From: Neorhodopirellula pilleata
Lineage (GTDB): Bacteria > Planctomycetota > Planctomycetia > Pirellulales > Pirellulaceae
Direction of reading: 5' to 3'
Assembly: GCF_007859915.1 (NCBI RefSeq)
Contig: NZ_SJPM01000006.1
Span: 186,001-250,000 of the forward strand
Length of the DNA stretch: 64,000 nt
In this document: positions 34,738-43,291 of the stretch, one piece after another
Layout: each line of letters begins with the position of its first letter
How positions within the stretch are numbered: the first letter of the stretch is position 1
Made by a program: the position numbers and the translations under genes
Notes under the pieces: model-generated
What the model was told of the DNA's origin: nothing
The model's database searches: none
Seen by the model: only the letters and a program-made list of their open reading frames with translations

Positions 34738-35832
34738 ATGCGCATCGAACTCACCAAACGCAATCTTTCCGCCGATCAACCTCGCCGCGCCTCACGTGCT
34801 CGGTGGGGAAAGCGTGCCCTGTTGGTCACTTGTTTGATCACTCCAATGCTTTCGACGGGCTGCCGTAGCGGCAAACCCGGTTGGAATTTGTTCGGCCGTC
34901 GAGGTGAACCGTCGGCAGAAATGCTTGCCGGTTCCGGCCCCACGCTGACTTATCCCGCTCCGCCATCTGCCAAGGCAACGCCTGAAGCCATCGCATCGAT
35001 TGCTGGCGGAACGGCAACGCCGACACCCAGCACGCCGACGACGCCCAGCATGGGAGTTCCCGGTGTAACACCGCCAGGCGGTTCGAACCCCTATGCCTTG
35101 GCGGGGAACCAGACCGCACCGCCGGCCTACGCGATCCCCGGATCGACGCCGCCACCATCGACCGCCGCTTCGGCCAGTCCGACTCCCAGTTACGCTGCCG
35201 CAGCCGCCAACGGGTATGCCGCCGGAGGCACTCCGATTGCCTCGGGGACGACCCCGACCCAATCCACCGCTTCGGCCAACAATTCGACCGGCTCGGTCGC
35301 TTCCGCCCCGGCCACTCAAACCAAACTGCCCAGCGGTTATCAACTTGCCGGAGCCTCGCCGCCTGCGACGACTTCTGAAAAGACGAGCACCGACGCGGCA
35401 CCCAAAGCGAACGCGTTCGCATTGCCGGCGATGAATTCGCTCACCCCGTCGCGTTTAGCCGGCGGTCAAACGGCTTCGGGTCAAACGCCTGCAAGTCCTT
35501 CAGCGACGAGCGCGTCGACCTACGCCAATGGCGGTGGGTTTACCTTGCCGTCGGGCATCGTGGCAGCTCCCTCAACGACGCCACCGACGGCCTCCGCGAC
35601 TCAAGCGGACATTGGCACTGCGGTCGCCGCATTGGGCGCTTCTCCGACCAGCACATCGAAGCCAGCGGGAGCCTCATCCCCGCTATCGACGGACGCAAGT
35701 TCCAGCCCCGAATTCAAGTCCGCGACCGCAACGAAAAGCAGCTCGACGAACACTTCCGCTGGTTCGGTTCGTCCGGCTGGTTACATGCCCGGCAGTACCA
35801 GTGCGTCGAGCGGATATCCCATCCAGCGATAG
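34738..35832 (+). CDS. Ser/Thr/Pro/Ala-rich lipoprotein, hypothetical
   Basis: 364 residues. A long N-region and hydrophobic segment end in the lipobox LSTGC (about residue 42), followed by RSGKPGWNLFGRRGEPSAEML, which I associate with planctomycete lipoproteins. The rest is low-complexity A/P/S/T/G sequence (TPTPSTPTTPS and similar) ending in a GYPIQR tail. It may be a cell-envelope stalk or linker protein. No domain or catalytic site is seen. Antisense ORFs over this GC-rich gene are artefacts of composition. Confidence 0.75.
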   Translation: MRIELTKRNLSADQPRRASRARWGKRALLVTCLITPMLSTGCRSGKPGWNLFGRRGEPSAEMLAGSGPTLTYPAPPSAKATPEAIASIAGGTATPTPSTPTTPSMGVPGVTPPGGSNPYALAGNQTAPPAYAIPGSTPPPSTAASASPTPSYAAAAANGYAAGGTPIASGTTPTQSTASANNSTGSVASAPATQTKLPSGYQLAGASPPATTSEKTSTDAAPKANAFALPAMNSLTPSRLAGGQTASGQTPASPSATSASTYANGGGFTLPSGIVAAPSTTPPTASATQADIGTAVAALGASPTSTSKPAGASSPLSTDASSSPEFKSATATKSSSTNTSAGSVRPAGYMPGSTSASSGYPIQR

Positions 35833-35999
35833 GTGGAATCCCTCAAGGACGCCACGCCGCGTTGAGCGTCCTGTTTTCGTTTTGCAGCGTAGCCGCCTCA
35901 CGGAAACGAGCCATTGTTCGCTACAATTGAACAGCAGCCACCTCGTTTTCGTACTTCATCGGTCTGCACCCGAAGCCTACCTGCCTCCCAAAGCCCACT

Positions 36000-37175
36000 A
36001 TGCTGCGTCTTCCATCTCTGTCCCGGTTCGTTCGAACCGCGTCACTGTTCGTCATTGTCGTGTCGGCGATTGTTCCCTCCAAGTTGGCGTTCGCCTGCCC
36101 GTTTTGTAGCGCCGTCGCCCAAACCTTGCGTCAGGAAATGGAGGCGATGGATGCGGTCGTCATCGCGACGGCCACCCAAAGTGACGCCACCCGCAACGCC
36201 GACACCGGCGAAGTGGCCATGAAAGTCGAGTCCGTGCTCAAGGGAGCCGAGCATGTCGAAGTCGGCACGGAAGTCCGTGCGGTCTATTTTGGTGACGTTG
36301 CACACGGTCGCCGATTTTTACTTTCGGGCGTTGACCCCAATGACATGCAGTGGTCCTGTTTGCCGCTGACGCCGCGAGCGGAATCGTACGTCGCCAAAAT
36401 TCCCGAATTGGCAAAACAAGACGATGCGACGCGACTTCGGTTCTACATGCAATACCTCGAAGACGAAGACTCGATGTTGTCGCGTGACGCATACGACGAG
36501 TTCGCAATCGCTCCGTATGCCGCCGTCCAAGAGCTGAAATCTGACATGGACCGTGGACAATTGATCGAGTGGATCGGTGATGAGGAAATGTCACCGGACC
36601 GCAAGCGATTGTACCTGACCATGCTCGGCGTCTGCGGGACGAAGGACGACGTGCCGATGTTGAAAGACATGCTAATGAGCACGCAAAAGACGGCTCGTAC
36701 CGGATTGGATGCCTTGATCGCTTGTTACTTGACCCTTTCGGGCGAAGAAGGACTGGAGTTGATCGACAAAGAGTTCTTGGTGAACAAGAAAGCGTCCTAC
36801 GCCGACACGTACGCGGCAATCATGGCGATCCGTTTTCACGGAACCGAAGGCGGTGTGATCGCTCGGAGTGCTTTGGTCGAATCGCTGCATCACATCCTTG
36901 ATCGCGAGGACTTGGCCGACTTGGTCATTCCCGATTTAGCCCGTTGGCAAGATTGGAGCCAAGTCGAGAAGTTGAAAAACCTATTCTTGGCCGCCGACGC
37001 TAACAACAATTGGGTGCGTGTGCCGGTCATCAATTACCTGCGGGCGTGCCCCAAACCTGAAGCCGCCGAGGCGATGGAAGAACTCAAGAAAGTGGATCCT
37101 GAAAGCGTTCGGAGGGCCAACACGTTCTTCGCGATCCCCAAACCGGCCTCCGAAATCAAACCGAGCTTGCAGTAG
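36000..37175 (+). CDS. exported conserved hypothetical protein with CPFC motif
   Basis: 391 residues. The signal peptide ends at VPSKLAFA, and the mature protein begins CPFCSAVAQTLRQEMEAMDAVVIATA. A CxxC pair right at the N-terminus could be a redox or metal site. The middle part (about 40-120) looks like a small beta domain; the rest is helical with HEAT-like turns (VPMLKDMLMSTQKTARTGLDALIACYLTL). It lies 167 bases downstream of the S/T-rich lipoprotein gene in the same direction. The function is unknown. Confidence 0.75.
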   Translation: MLRLPSLSRFVRTASLFVIVVSAIVPSKLAFACPFCSAVAQTLRQEMEAMDAVVIATATQSDATRNADTGEVAMKVESVLKGAEHVEVGTEVRAVYFGDVAHGRRFLLSGVDPNDMQWSCLPLTPRAESYVAKIPELAKQDDATRLRFYMQYLEDEDSMLSRDAYDEFAIAPYAAVQELKSDMDRGQLIEWIGDEEMSPDRKRLYLTMLGVCGTKDDVPMLKDMLMSTQKTARTGLDALIACYLTLSGEEGLELIDKEFLVNKKASYADTYAAIMAIRFHGTEGGVIARSALVESLHHILDREDLADLVIPDLARWQDWSQVEKLKNLFLAADANNNWVRVPVINYLRACPKPEAAEAMEELKKVDPESVRRANTFFAIPKPASEIKPSLQ

Positions 37176-37199
37176 CCGCATCCAAGCCGGTCGGCACGT

Positions 37200-37476
37200 C
37201 GATTAATCGTAACCCGCTGCGTAACGGCGTGTTGATTTAGTGAGCCGACGGTGGTAGCCGCGGGCTTTACGGCAAACAAGCCACCATTCGGAACCCGTGG
37301 CTAGCGGTCTGTTGATTTAGTCGTTTAACGGCAAGCCGCAGGCGATAGAGCTTGAGAACGCAGACGCCTGCGGCTTGCCGTTAAACGAAAACGCCCAATC
37401 GTGCACTAAATCAACAGCCCGCTAGCGCCATCGGCTCACAAAAACTGACGAACGCACTCAATCAACAGCCTGCAGT
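37200..37476. repeat. nested palindromes: family A frame with a different inner palindrome, inside a second frame
   Basis: The inner element, 37300-37426, has outer arms GCTAGCGGTCTGTTGATTTA and the complement, but its inside is a different perfect 24-base palindrome (37321-37344 and 37365-37388; TCGTTTAACGGCAAGCCGC...). That element lies between GTTGATTTAGTGAGCCGACG (37231) and CCATCGGCTCAC...CAATCAACAGCC (37428-37470), an outer copy of the same frame. A broken end with CGTAACCCGCTGCGT lies at 37207. It fills the whole gap between the CPFC gene and the 894-residue gene. Confidence 0.9.
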
Positions 37477-37484
37477 ATTTCGGT

Positions 37485-40169
37485 TCATTCCTTTGGCCGG
37501 AAATCGTCTTTCAAATTCTCGTCCGGTTGAATCGCGGGACGATGTGGATAATCCAGGTGAACCACGACAACGGTCTGCGATCGCACTTGTTGGCAATCGG
37601 GTGAAATCGTCAAACCTCCCAGTGGTTGATCGATACGAGCGATGAGTTTGGCTGATCCCAGTTCGGTATTGGCGGGCGACATCAATCGTTCGATCACGTC
37701 GCTCATGCCCATCGGCAGATCTTGCGCGGCATTGATCGCCGGAACTTGATTAAGTTGATAAGACTTTTGGCCGTTGGAACTGAGTTCGCCGATCGACGCG
37801 AAACTCATCACGCCGTCCATGTCTCGCTCGACGAGATATCCGTCGAGTAGATTGAGATTGGATTGATTGAGGACCTTGCCGCTGTGCGGTAGACGTTCGC
37901 CATCGTTTCGATCGATCCGGATCGCCCCTTCGACATCAATAAATTGTTCGACGTGCAGGGCGCGGAACGAATTACTCCCCACCGCAATGCCTTGCATCGC
38001 GATGCCGGCTTCGTACCCAAATTTCAATTCCGGTTCACCGCTTGTAAACATGCCGTCGTTGCGTTGGCCGGATTTGGATTCGATCACGCTGATCGCCGCG
38101 TCGGGGCTATCGAAGTCAATGCGGTACTGGCTCGCGAGTGAGTTGTATAGACCGAGCACCCGGGTCAAATGACCACGCGAGTGATCGCGGGGAATCTCGA
38201 GCATCGCGATTTCGTTGCGACTGCGGGCGAACCCGACATCGAGCTGCGCGGCACGTGCGACGTACAATGCCCCCAAAACCGACAAAGGAACGACCGCCAG
38301 CCAAGCCCACTCCAAGCGACCGAGCAATCGGAAAACGATGTAGTTAATCGGAATCAAGACGATCAAGTAGATCAAAAGGCTGCGAAACACCAGTTTCGAA
38401 TCCGGGATCGACATGCCGACTTCACCGACGAGGGTTTCTCGGCACCAAACAATCAACGGGCTGTCGTCTTTCCATCCACCCAAGCCGCTGACCGGATGCG
38501 TCCATAATTGCGGAGCGATCCATGCGGAGAGCGGCGAAGTCTTGTCCGTCGTCGGGGTTTCATCGGCGTCGACATCGTCTTCATTCGCATTGGGCTCGAT
38601 TGTCTCAACATCGTCTATCGTTCGAACAAAGGTGCTATCGCGGGACGCGAATCGAACGTTCGTGTTGATCGCCGGGTGGACTTCTTCAGCGGAAACACCC
38701 ACAAAGTATTGACGCAGCGGCGGAAGGCCATCTGCGTCAGCAGTTTTGGACGACTCTGAGTTTTCTGCGTTTGATAACCCTTGGGGAACCGGTTCATTCG
38801 CTTCGCGTTGTAGGTTCATCGCCTGTTGGTCGACGCGATATTGACGAGGCGGTCGGGCCAGGATTGCGGTATTGAAAAAACTGTCGTAGGACGTCCATGA
38901 AGTGATCCAATCGCTGAGCAAGTCGATGCGGCTTTGCACCACCCGTCCCCGCCCGACCCGACGTTCCCACAGGATTCCGCCGTTGCCGATCGGAGTCGCC
39001 GCGACGTGCGGGCTTCCCGCCAGAGTGATTTCGGGCGTTTCACCTTGAAGGCCTTCGACGATCTTGCCGATCGAAAGATCGGTCGGCACGCTGAGCGAAC
39101 GCAAGAACTCGGCAGCGGGATCGGCGGCGAGTTCCTCGCTGCCATCGTTGACGATCGGTAGGTACGGTGCCCAAGCCTTGTCGCTCAACGCGTCGGCGGC
39201 GCGAACACCGTTGACAACGAGTGTTCCGCCGAAATGCAACCAATCGACAATAGCGGTCGATTGCGACCGGGTGAGTGCTCGCGTCGGCAGGTCATCCCAA
39301 AACAATACCGACGTGGAGGTCCAGTCCAACGCGGTCTCGGCGATCGGCAACACGCCTTCGGTGGGCGGGATGACGATACGATAGTTGTCCCGAGTTTGAT
39401 AGAACGACAAGTCGTTTTGATAGGGTCGGACCCAATCGGCCGTTTGCAATCGCGTGAACCGTTCGGCTCGATCGGTCAAAACGACCATGAAGTAAGTCTG
39501 AGCCTGCAAGGCGGCGAACCGCGATGGTTCCAAGAACATCCGACTCGTTGAATCGGTCGCCACGAACTCGCCACCCATCGCGACCGCTTCGATCGCTTTC
39601 CTCGGTTCCATGGGGGCTAGCATGCGTGTGTCGAACCGTCGTAGTTGACCTTTGGGTAGCACGACGGGACGCTGTGTCACGATGGATTTCGCGAGAGCCG
39701 ACCGGGGCGTGATCGAATCCGGCAGGTTGACCTCACCAGCCGGAATGATCGCATTGGCGTCAATGAATTCGCTCGAAGGCTTGAGGGCTTCGCCGGACGT
39801 CTGCACGAATCCACGACGGTCGTCGCGGTTACTGCGGAGGGCAAACCCGACCGTCGTCCAATGACCCGGTTTGATAAACCCGTCAGGCGAGCCACCCGTC
39901 CCCGCGTCCGCCCGGCTGATCGGATACGCCTGGGTAGGTCGAGAAGTGAACGCAGGGAGTTTGGTCGTTTCGTCGTCAGCAGTTTCGTCAGGTGACTGGG
40001 TCCAACGGCATCCGTCACAACCGGCCATCAACGGCATCACCATGACGATGATCGACAACCATTGCCGCCAAGTCGGCCGAGTCGAATTAGCGTCTTTGGA
40101 AACCAAGCTAATCGAACCCGCATTCTCCGAGTTCGCAGTATCCAACCCCGAGCGGGCCGGGTGACTCAC
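37485..40169 (-). CDS. large lipoprotein/membrane protein, conserved in planctomycetes, unknown
   Basis: About 894 residues. GTG 40169 is chosen because it overlaps the upstream stop (GTGA) and leads into a hydrophobic lipoprotein signal (WLSIIVMVMPLMAGCDGC). A periplasmic part of about 550 residues contains a glutamine-amidotransferase-like stretch (LFWDDLPTRALTRSQSTAIVDWLHFGGTLVVNG). Two TMs follow at about 600-650 (LVFRSLLIYLIVLIPINYIVF; WAWLAVVPLSVLGALYVARAA), then a second soluble domain. This layout recalls envelope proteins encoded near MoxR/BatA-type operons. No enzymatic motif is seen. Confidence 0.78.
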   Translation of the reverse strand: MSHPARSGLDTANSENAGSISLVSKDANSTRPTWRQWLSIIVMVMPLMAGCDGCRWTQSPDETADDETTKLPAFTSRPTQAYPISRADAGTGGSPDGFIKPGHWTTVGFALRSNRDDRRGFVQTSGEALKPSSEFIDANAIIPAGEVNLPDSITPRSALAKSIVTQRPVVLPKGQLRRFDTRMLAPMEPRKAIEAVAMGGEFVATDSTSRMFLEPSRFAALQAQTYFMVVLTDRAERFTRLQTADWVRPYQNDLSFYQTRDNYRIVIPPTEGVLPIAETALDWTSTSVLFWDDLPTRALTRSQSTAIVDWLHFGGTLVVNGVRAADALSDKAWAPYLPIVNDGSEELAADPAAEFLRSLSVPTDLSIGKIVEGLQGETPEITLAGSPHVAATPIGNGGILWERRVGRGRVVQSRIDLLSDWITSWTSYDSFFNTAILARPPRQYRVDQQAMNLQREANEPVPQGLSNAENSESSKTADADGLPPLRQYFVGVSAEEVHPAINTNVRFASRDSTFVRTIDDVETIEPNANEDDVDADETPTTDKTSPLSAWIAPQLWTHPVSGLGGWKDDSPLIVWCRETLVGEVGMSIPDSKLVFRSLLIYLIVLIPINYIVFRLLGRLEWAWLAVVPLSVLGALYVARAAQLDVGFARSRNEIAMLEIPRDHSRGHLTRVLGLYNSLASQYRIDFDSPDAAISVIESKSGQRNDGMFTSGEPELKFGYEAGIAMQGIAVGSNSFRALHVEQFIDVEGAIRIDRNDGERLPHSGKVLNQSNLNLLDGYLVERDMDGVMSFASIGELSSNGQKSYQLNQVPAINAAQDLPMGMSDVIERLMSPANTELGSAKLIARIDQPLGGLTISPDCQQVRSQTVVVVHLDYPHRPAIQPDENLKDDFRPKE

Positions 40170-40492
40170 CACCCCATCACCATGTTCGATTCGATCGCGC
40201 GGCGAGCTTGATCGACGTCGCATCCGGTTTCCATCCGGTACAAACGGATCGCGTTGACCTTGTCACCGGCCGACTTGCTCAAGCAATCCCGGGCGATCAT
40301 GCAGGGGTCCAAAGTGCGATCGGTCAAACCCAGCGCTCCTTTACTGATGACCCAAGAATTTCTCGGTCGTTTGGTCATCCGCAAAAGCTCGTCTTCGGGG
40401 TAGGCTTCGTCGACCACTTCGCGGGCGGCGGCTTCATCGTCGGCCCAAGTGATGATGATGTGGGCGTCGGTTTCGATTTCGAAAAGAGGCAT
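40166..40492 (-). CDS. conserved hypothetical protein, 108 aa
   Basis: Small soluble acidic protein: FEIETDAHIIITWADDEAAAREVVDEAYPEDEL, then KRPRNSWVISKGALGL and a helical end (CDVDQARRAIESNMVMGW). The early part resembles a ferredoxin-like alpha/beta unit. It overlaps the next gene by the GTGA junction, so the two form a translationally coupled pair; it may be an accessory of the large envelope protein. The family is not recognised. Confidence 0.72.
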   Translation of the reverse strand: MPLFEIETDAHIIITWADDEAAAREVVDEAYPEDELLRMTKRPRNSWVISKGALGLTDRTLDPCMIARDCLSKSAGDKVNAIRLYRMETGCDVDQARRAIESNMVMGW

Positions 40493-40594
40493 GACGGGAC
40501 CAACTCAAGGGGAATCACGGGTGAAGCGAAAATGAAGATCGCGGGACAACGCCACCAGCATAGGCAGGACAAGGCCAGCGGGCAAACCGAGGTC

Positions 40595-40842
40595 CTAGTG
40601 CTTCGTCAAAATCTAATTTTAGGGTGAGCCGAACGCGTTAGCGTCGGGCGTTGAGCAATGCCTGCGGCTAGCGGGCTGTTGATTTAATCGTAACCCGAAG
40701 CGTCAGCGAGGGATTGAACGCTATTAAATCCTTTGTAGGTATCCCTCGCTCACGCTTCGGGTTGCGATGCAAACTAAATCAACAGCCCGCTAGCGTCGGC
40801 CCACTTCACTAACCCTAATTTTAGGGTTTGACAAAGCCCTAG
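40595..40842. repeat. three-level nested palindromic repeat (family A copy 4 inside a larger palindrome)
   Basis: Level 1: outer arms CTAGTGCTTCGTCAAAATC (40595) and the near-complement ending GGTTTGACAAAGCCCTAG (40842), each next to an ATTTTAGGGT or ACCCTAATTTT. Level 2: the frame GCTAGCGGGCTGTTGATTTA (40667) with its exact complement (40775-40794). Level 3: CGTAACCCGAAGCGTCAGCG and TCCCTCGCTCACGCTTCGGG. The outer right arm contains the TAG stop of ribH. Confidence 0.93.
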
Positions 40843-41309
40843 CGAAGTTTCAGACCCAGACGCAGCATCTCCAGGACGGCCTCGGCGGCCTCGTGGCCTT
40901 TGTTTCCGACGGTTCCGCCACTCCGCTGGATCGCCTGTTCCAACGTATTGCAGGTTAGCAAACCGAATCCGACCGGGCGAGTGCTGGCAATGGATTGCCT
41001 CATCAACGAATCGCTGACGGCTCGGTTGATGTGTTCGTCGTGGGTCGTTTCGCCTCGGATCACGCAGCCCAACGTGATCGCGGCAAGCACGTCGGGATGT
41101 TGAAAAGTCTGTTCGACGGCCAAACATAATTCCCACGCCCCCGGCACACGAATGATCCACAAACGATCCTGAGCGATGCCAGCGGCAGTCAACGTTTCGA
41201 TCGCGGCGGCCAACATCGAATCGCAAATCGATTCGTTGTAACGGCTAGCAATAATCGCGATTCGGCCCGTGGGGATCTCTCCGCTGGTTCCGTCGATGGA
41301 TGGTGTCAC
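40839..41309 (-). CDS. ribH: 6,7-dimethyl-8-ribityllumazine synthase
   Basis: 156 residues, the usual length. The blocks RIAIIASRYNESICDSML (substrate entry), IIRVPGAWELCLAVEQ, ITLGCVIRGETTHDEHINRAVSDSL with the catalytic histidine, and GFGLLTCNTLEQAIQRSGG...GNKGHEAAEAVLEM are all typical. It joins 5-amino-6-ribitylamino-uracil and dihydroxybutanone phosphate to form lumazine, the precursor of riboflavin, and often assembles as a 60-mer shell in the cytoplasm. GTG start. No other rib gene is nearby. The stop codon lies in the repeat arm. Confidence 0.95.
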   Translation of the reverse strand: MTPSIDGTSGEIPTGRIAIIASRYNESICDSMLAAAIETLTAAGIAQDRLWIIRVPGAWELCLAVEQTFQHPDVLAAITLGCVIRGETTHDEHINRAVSDSLMRQSIASTRPVGFGLLTCNTLEQAIQRSGGTVGNKGHEAAEAVLEMLRLGLKLR

Positions 41310-41337
41310 GGCGTCGTTTCTAAGTGAGGGAATGGAT

Positions 41338-41361
41338 TCTAAATCAACAGCCCATTAGCGG
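41338..41361. repeat. solitary right arm of family A
   Basis: CTAAATCAACAGCCCATTAG is one right-hand arm of the family A frame, with one base changed (GCCCGC to GCCCAT). It lies between the ribH start and the rho stop. The left arm is not visible, so this is a remnant. Confidence 0.75.
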
Positions 41362-41363
41362 AA

Positions 41364-42836
41364 CTATCCTTCCGGCGGAATGCTGAGCAACAACTCGGCG
41401 TTATTTTGAGTCGTTTTGACCTTCTTGACCAGCGTATCCATGGCATCGGCGGGGGAAAGCTCGGCGAGCGATCGTCGCAGCGATTCGATTCGCTTGTATT
41501 CTTCGGCGTCGAACAGGATCTCTTCCCGTCGGGTGCCGCTTTTGGAAATATCGATGGCCGGCCAAATGCGACGGTGGACGAGGTCGGCGTCGAGCACGAT
41601 TTCCAGATTCCCCGTCCCTTTGAATTCTTCGAAAATTACATCGTCCATTCGGCTACCCGTGTTGACCAGCGCGGTGGCCAGAATCGTCAACGAGCCGCCT
41701 TCCTCGACCTTCCGAGCGGAGCCGAAGATGGCCTTGGGTTTTTGCATCGCGCCCGCGTCGAGGCCGCCGGAGAGCAATTTGCCGGTGGACGATTCAAGAT
41801 CGCTATTGAACGCGCGAGCCAAGCGGGTGATCGAGTCCAAGAAAATCACCACGTCGGTCCCCGATTCGACCATCCGTTTGGCCTTTTCGATGACCATTTG
41901 AGCGACCTGGATGTGTCGCGCGGGAGGCTCGTCAAAGGTGCTGCTGATGACTTCGCATTGCGAACAACGAATCTCTCGTTCCATGTCGGTGACCTCTTCG
42001 GGCCGCTCGTCGATCAACAACACGAACACGTAGGCGGCCGGGTAGTTTTTCAGGACACCTTGGGCGAGATGTTGCATCAACAGCGTCTTGCCGGCCCGTG
42101 GCGGGCTGACGATCAAACCACGTTGGCCGAATCCGATCGGGGTGAGCATGTCGACAATTCGCGTGCTCAGTTCATCGGACTGGTGTTCCATGACGATCCG
42201 GGTTCGCGGATGCAGCGGGGTCAATTCGTCGAACGGAATTTGTTTCTGTCGACGTGAGGGTTCCTGATGATTGATCGCCTCGATCCGCAGCAGCGCGAAG
42301 TAGCGTTCGTTTTCTTTAGGCGGTCTGATTTGCCCGGCGACGTGGCTTCCGGTGTGCAGTCCGAAGCGGCGGATTTGACTCGGCGAGACGTAAATATCGT
42401 CGGGGCACGAGAGATAATGGTATTGAGCACTTCGCAGAAATCCAAAACCGTCGGGCAGGATTTCCAGCGTCCCTTCGCCGTACATCAACCCGTTGCCGCT
42501 CATTTTGGTCTTGAGCAAACGGAACACGAGTTCTTGTCGGGGCAATCCGGCAACGTCTTCGAGCCCATCCTGGCTGGCCATGGCCAACAACTCCGGGTGA
42601 CTCAATTGCTGCAACTGGACCAGATTGAGCCCGGAATCTTGCTCATTGGGCGTGGGGATTCCGACTCGACCGCCAGCTTTGGTGACCTCGCTGACGATTT
42701 CTTCGGGCAGGGAAAGTGGATCTCGTTCGGCGTCGAGTTCGCGGACGCGTTGATCGACTTCCTTATCGGGATGGCGCATACGAGGTTGGCCGCGACGTTT
42801 GTCGCGTGCCGACCGTGGCGAGGAGGAGGGTTCCAT
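41364..42836 (-). CDS. rho: transcription termination factor Rho
   Basis: 490 residues. The charged N-terminal region (about 1-75) is followed by the Rho N-domain (LVQLQQLSHPELLAMASQDGLEDVAGLPRQELVFRLLKT), the cold-shock RNA-binding domain (YGEGTLEILPDGFGFLRSAQYHYLSCPDDIYVSPSQIRRFGLHTG), Walker A PPRAGKT near residue 245, Walker B with VFVLLIDERPEEVTDM, and the C-terminal secondary-site and Q-loop regions (SGGLDAGAMQKPKAIFG). The hexameric RNA helicase terminates untranslated transcripts in the cytoplasm. It starts at ATG 42836 and is divergent from the barrel gene. Confidence 0.97.
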   Translation of the reverse strand: MEPSSSPRSARDKRRGQPRMRHPDKEVDQRVRELDAERDPLSLPEEIVSEVTKAGGRVGIPTPNEQDSGLNLVQLQQLSHPELLAMASQDGLEDVAGLPRQELVFRLLKTKMSGNGLMYGEGTLEILPDGFGFLRSAQYHYLSCPDDIYVSPSQIRRFGLHTGSHVAGQIRPPKENERYFALLRIEAINHQEPSRRQKQIPFDELTPLHPRTRIVMEHQSDELSTRIVDMLTPIGFGQRGLIVSPPRAGKTLLMQHLAQGVLKNYPAAYVFVLLIDERPEEVTDMEREIRCSQCEVISSTFDEPPARHIQVAQMVIEKAKRMVESGTDVVIFLDSITRLARAFNSDLESSTGKLLSGGLDAGAMQKPKAIFGSARKVEEGGSLTILATALVNTGSRMDDVIFEEFKGTGNLEIVLDADLVHRRIWPAIDISKSGTRREEILFDAEEYKRIESLRRSLAELSPADAMDTLVKKVKTTQNNAELLLSIPPEG

Positions 42837-43291
42837 GATGAGAAGAACCGGTCGGTGGTGGGAGAAAAGAGCGGGAGGAAAAGGCGACCGCGCGAAACAC
42901 GACGATCAGTGGAACACCAACTAGAAAAGAAAGCGTTCGAGGATGGAGGGAGGGGGTGATCGGAGAGAAAAGCGTTCGATCTCCCCCCAGTTTAGCCAAA
43001 CCGGCTCGAGGTGTCAGCATCGTTTTTCTGCGGCTTTTCCAAAGGCCAAAGCGATGCCCTTAATGTCGCCGGATCGGCCCACCGTTGGCATTTGGCAAAA
43101 TAATCGGATTAGTCCGGACATTCGGCTTGTCAGGTTTTTGGCGGATTTGCGGTTTTGACCGATATTCCGGTTAAGCCTTCGGGACCCGATCGACCGATAC
43201 TACCGTCACAGCCCGAACCGGATGACTCAATCGGAGGCTCCTGCGGGCGCCTGGGCGTGACGGCAACTCTAAGCATGACGGTGGAACAACG
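42837..43291. other. intergenic region between rho and the barrel gene
   Basis: 455 bases without a gene, holding the two divergent promoters and probably the rho leader. GAGGGAGGG and GATCTCCCCCC runs close to 42950-42990 can pair. No riboswitch consensus could be matched by eye. Confidence 0.5.

Noticed and set aside
34792..35434. Arg/Gly/Pro-rich ORFs overlapping the S/T/P/A-rich lipoprotein gene
   Set aside because: GC-rich low-complexity codons leave the other frames open. The plus-strand frame with the lipobox is the real one.
42943..43291. Riboswitch or other structured leader upstream of the barrel gene
   Set aside because: Several GC-rich stems are possible, but no known riboswitch consensus could be matched by eye. 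A covariance-model search would decide.
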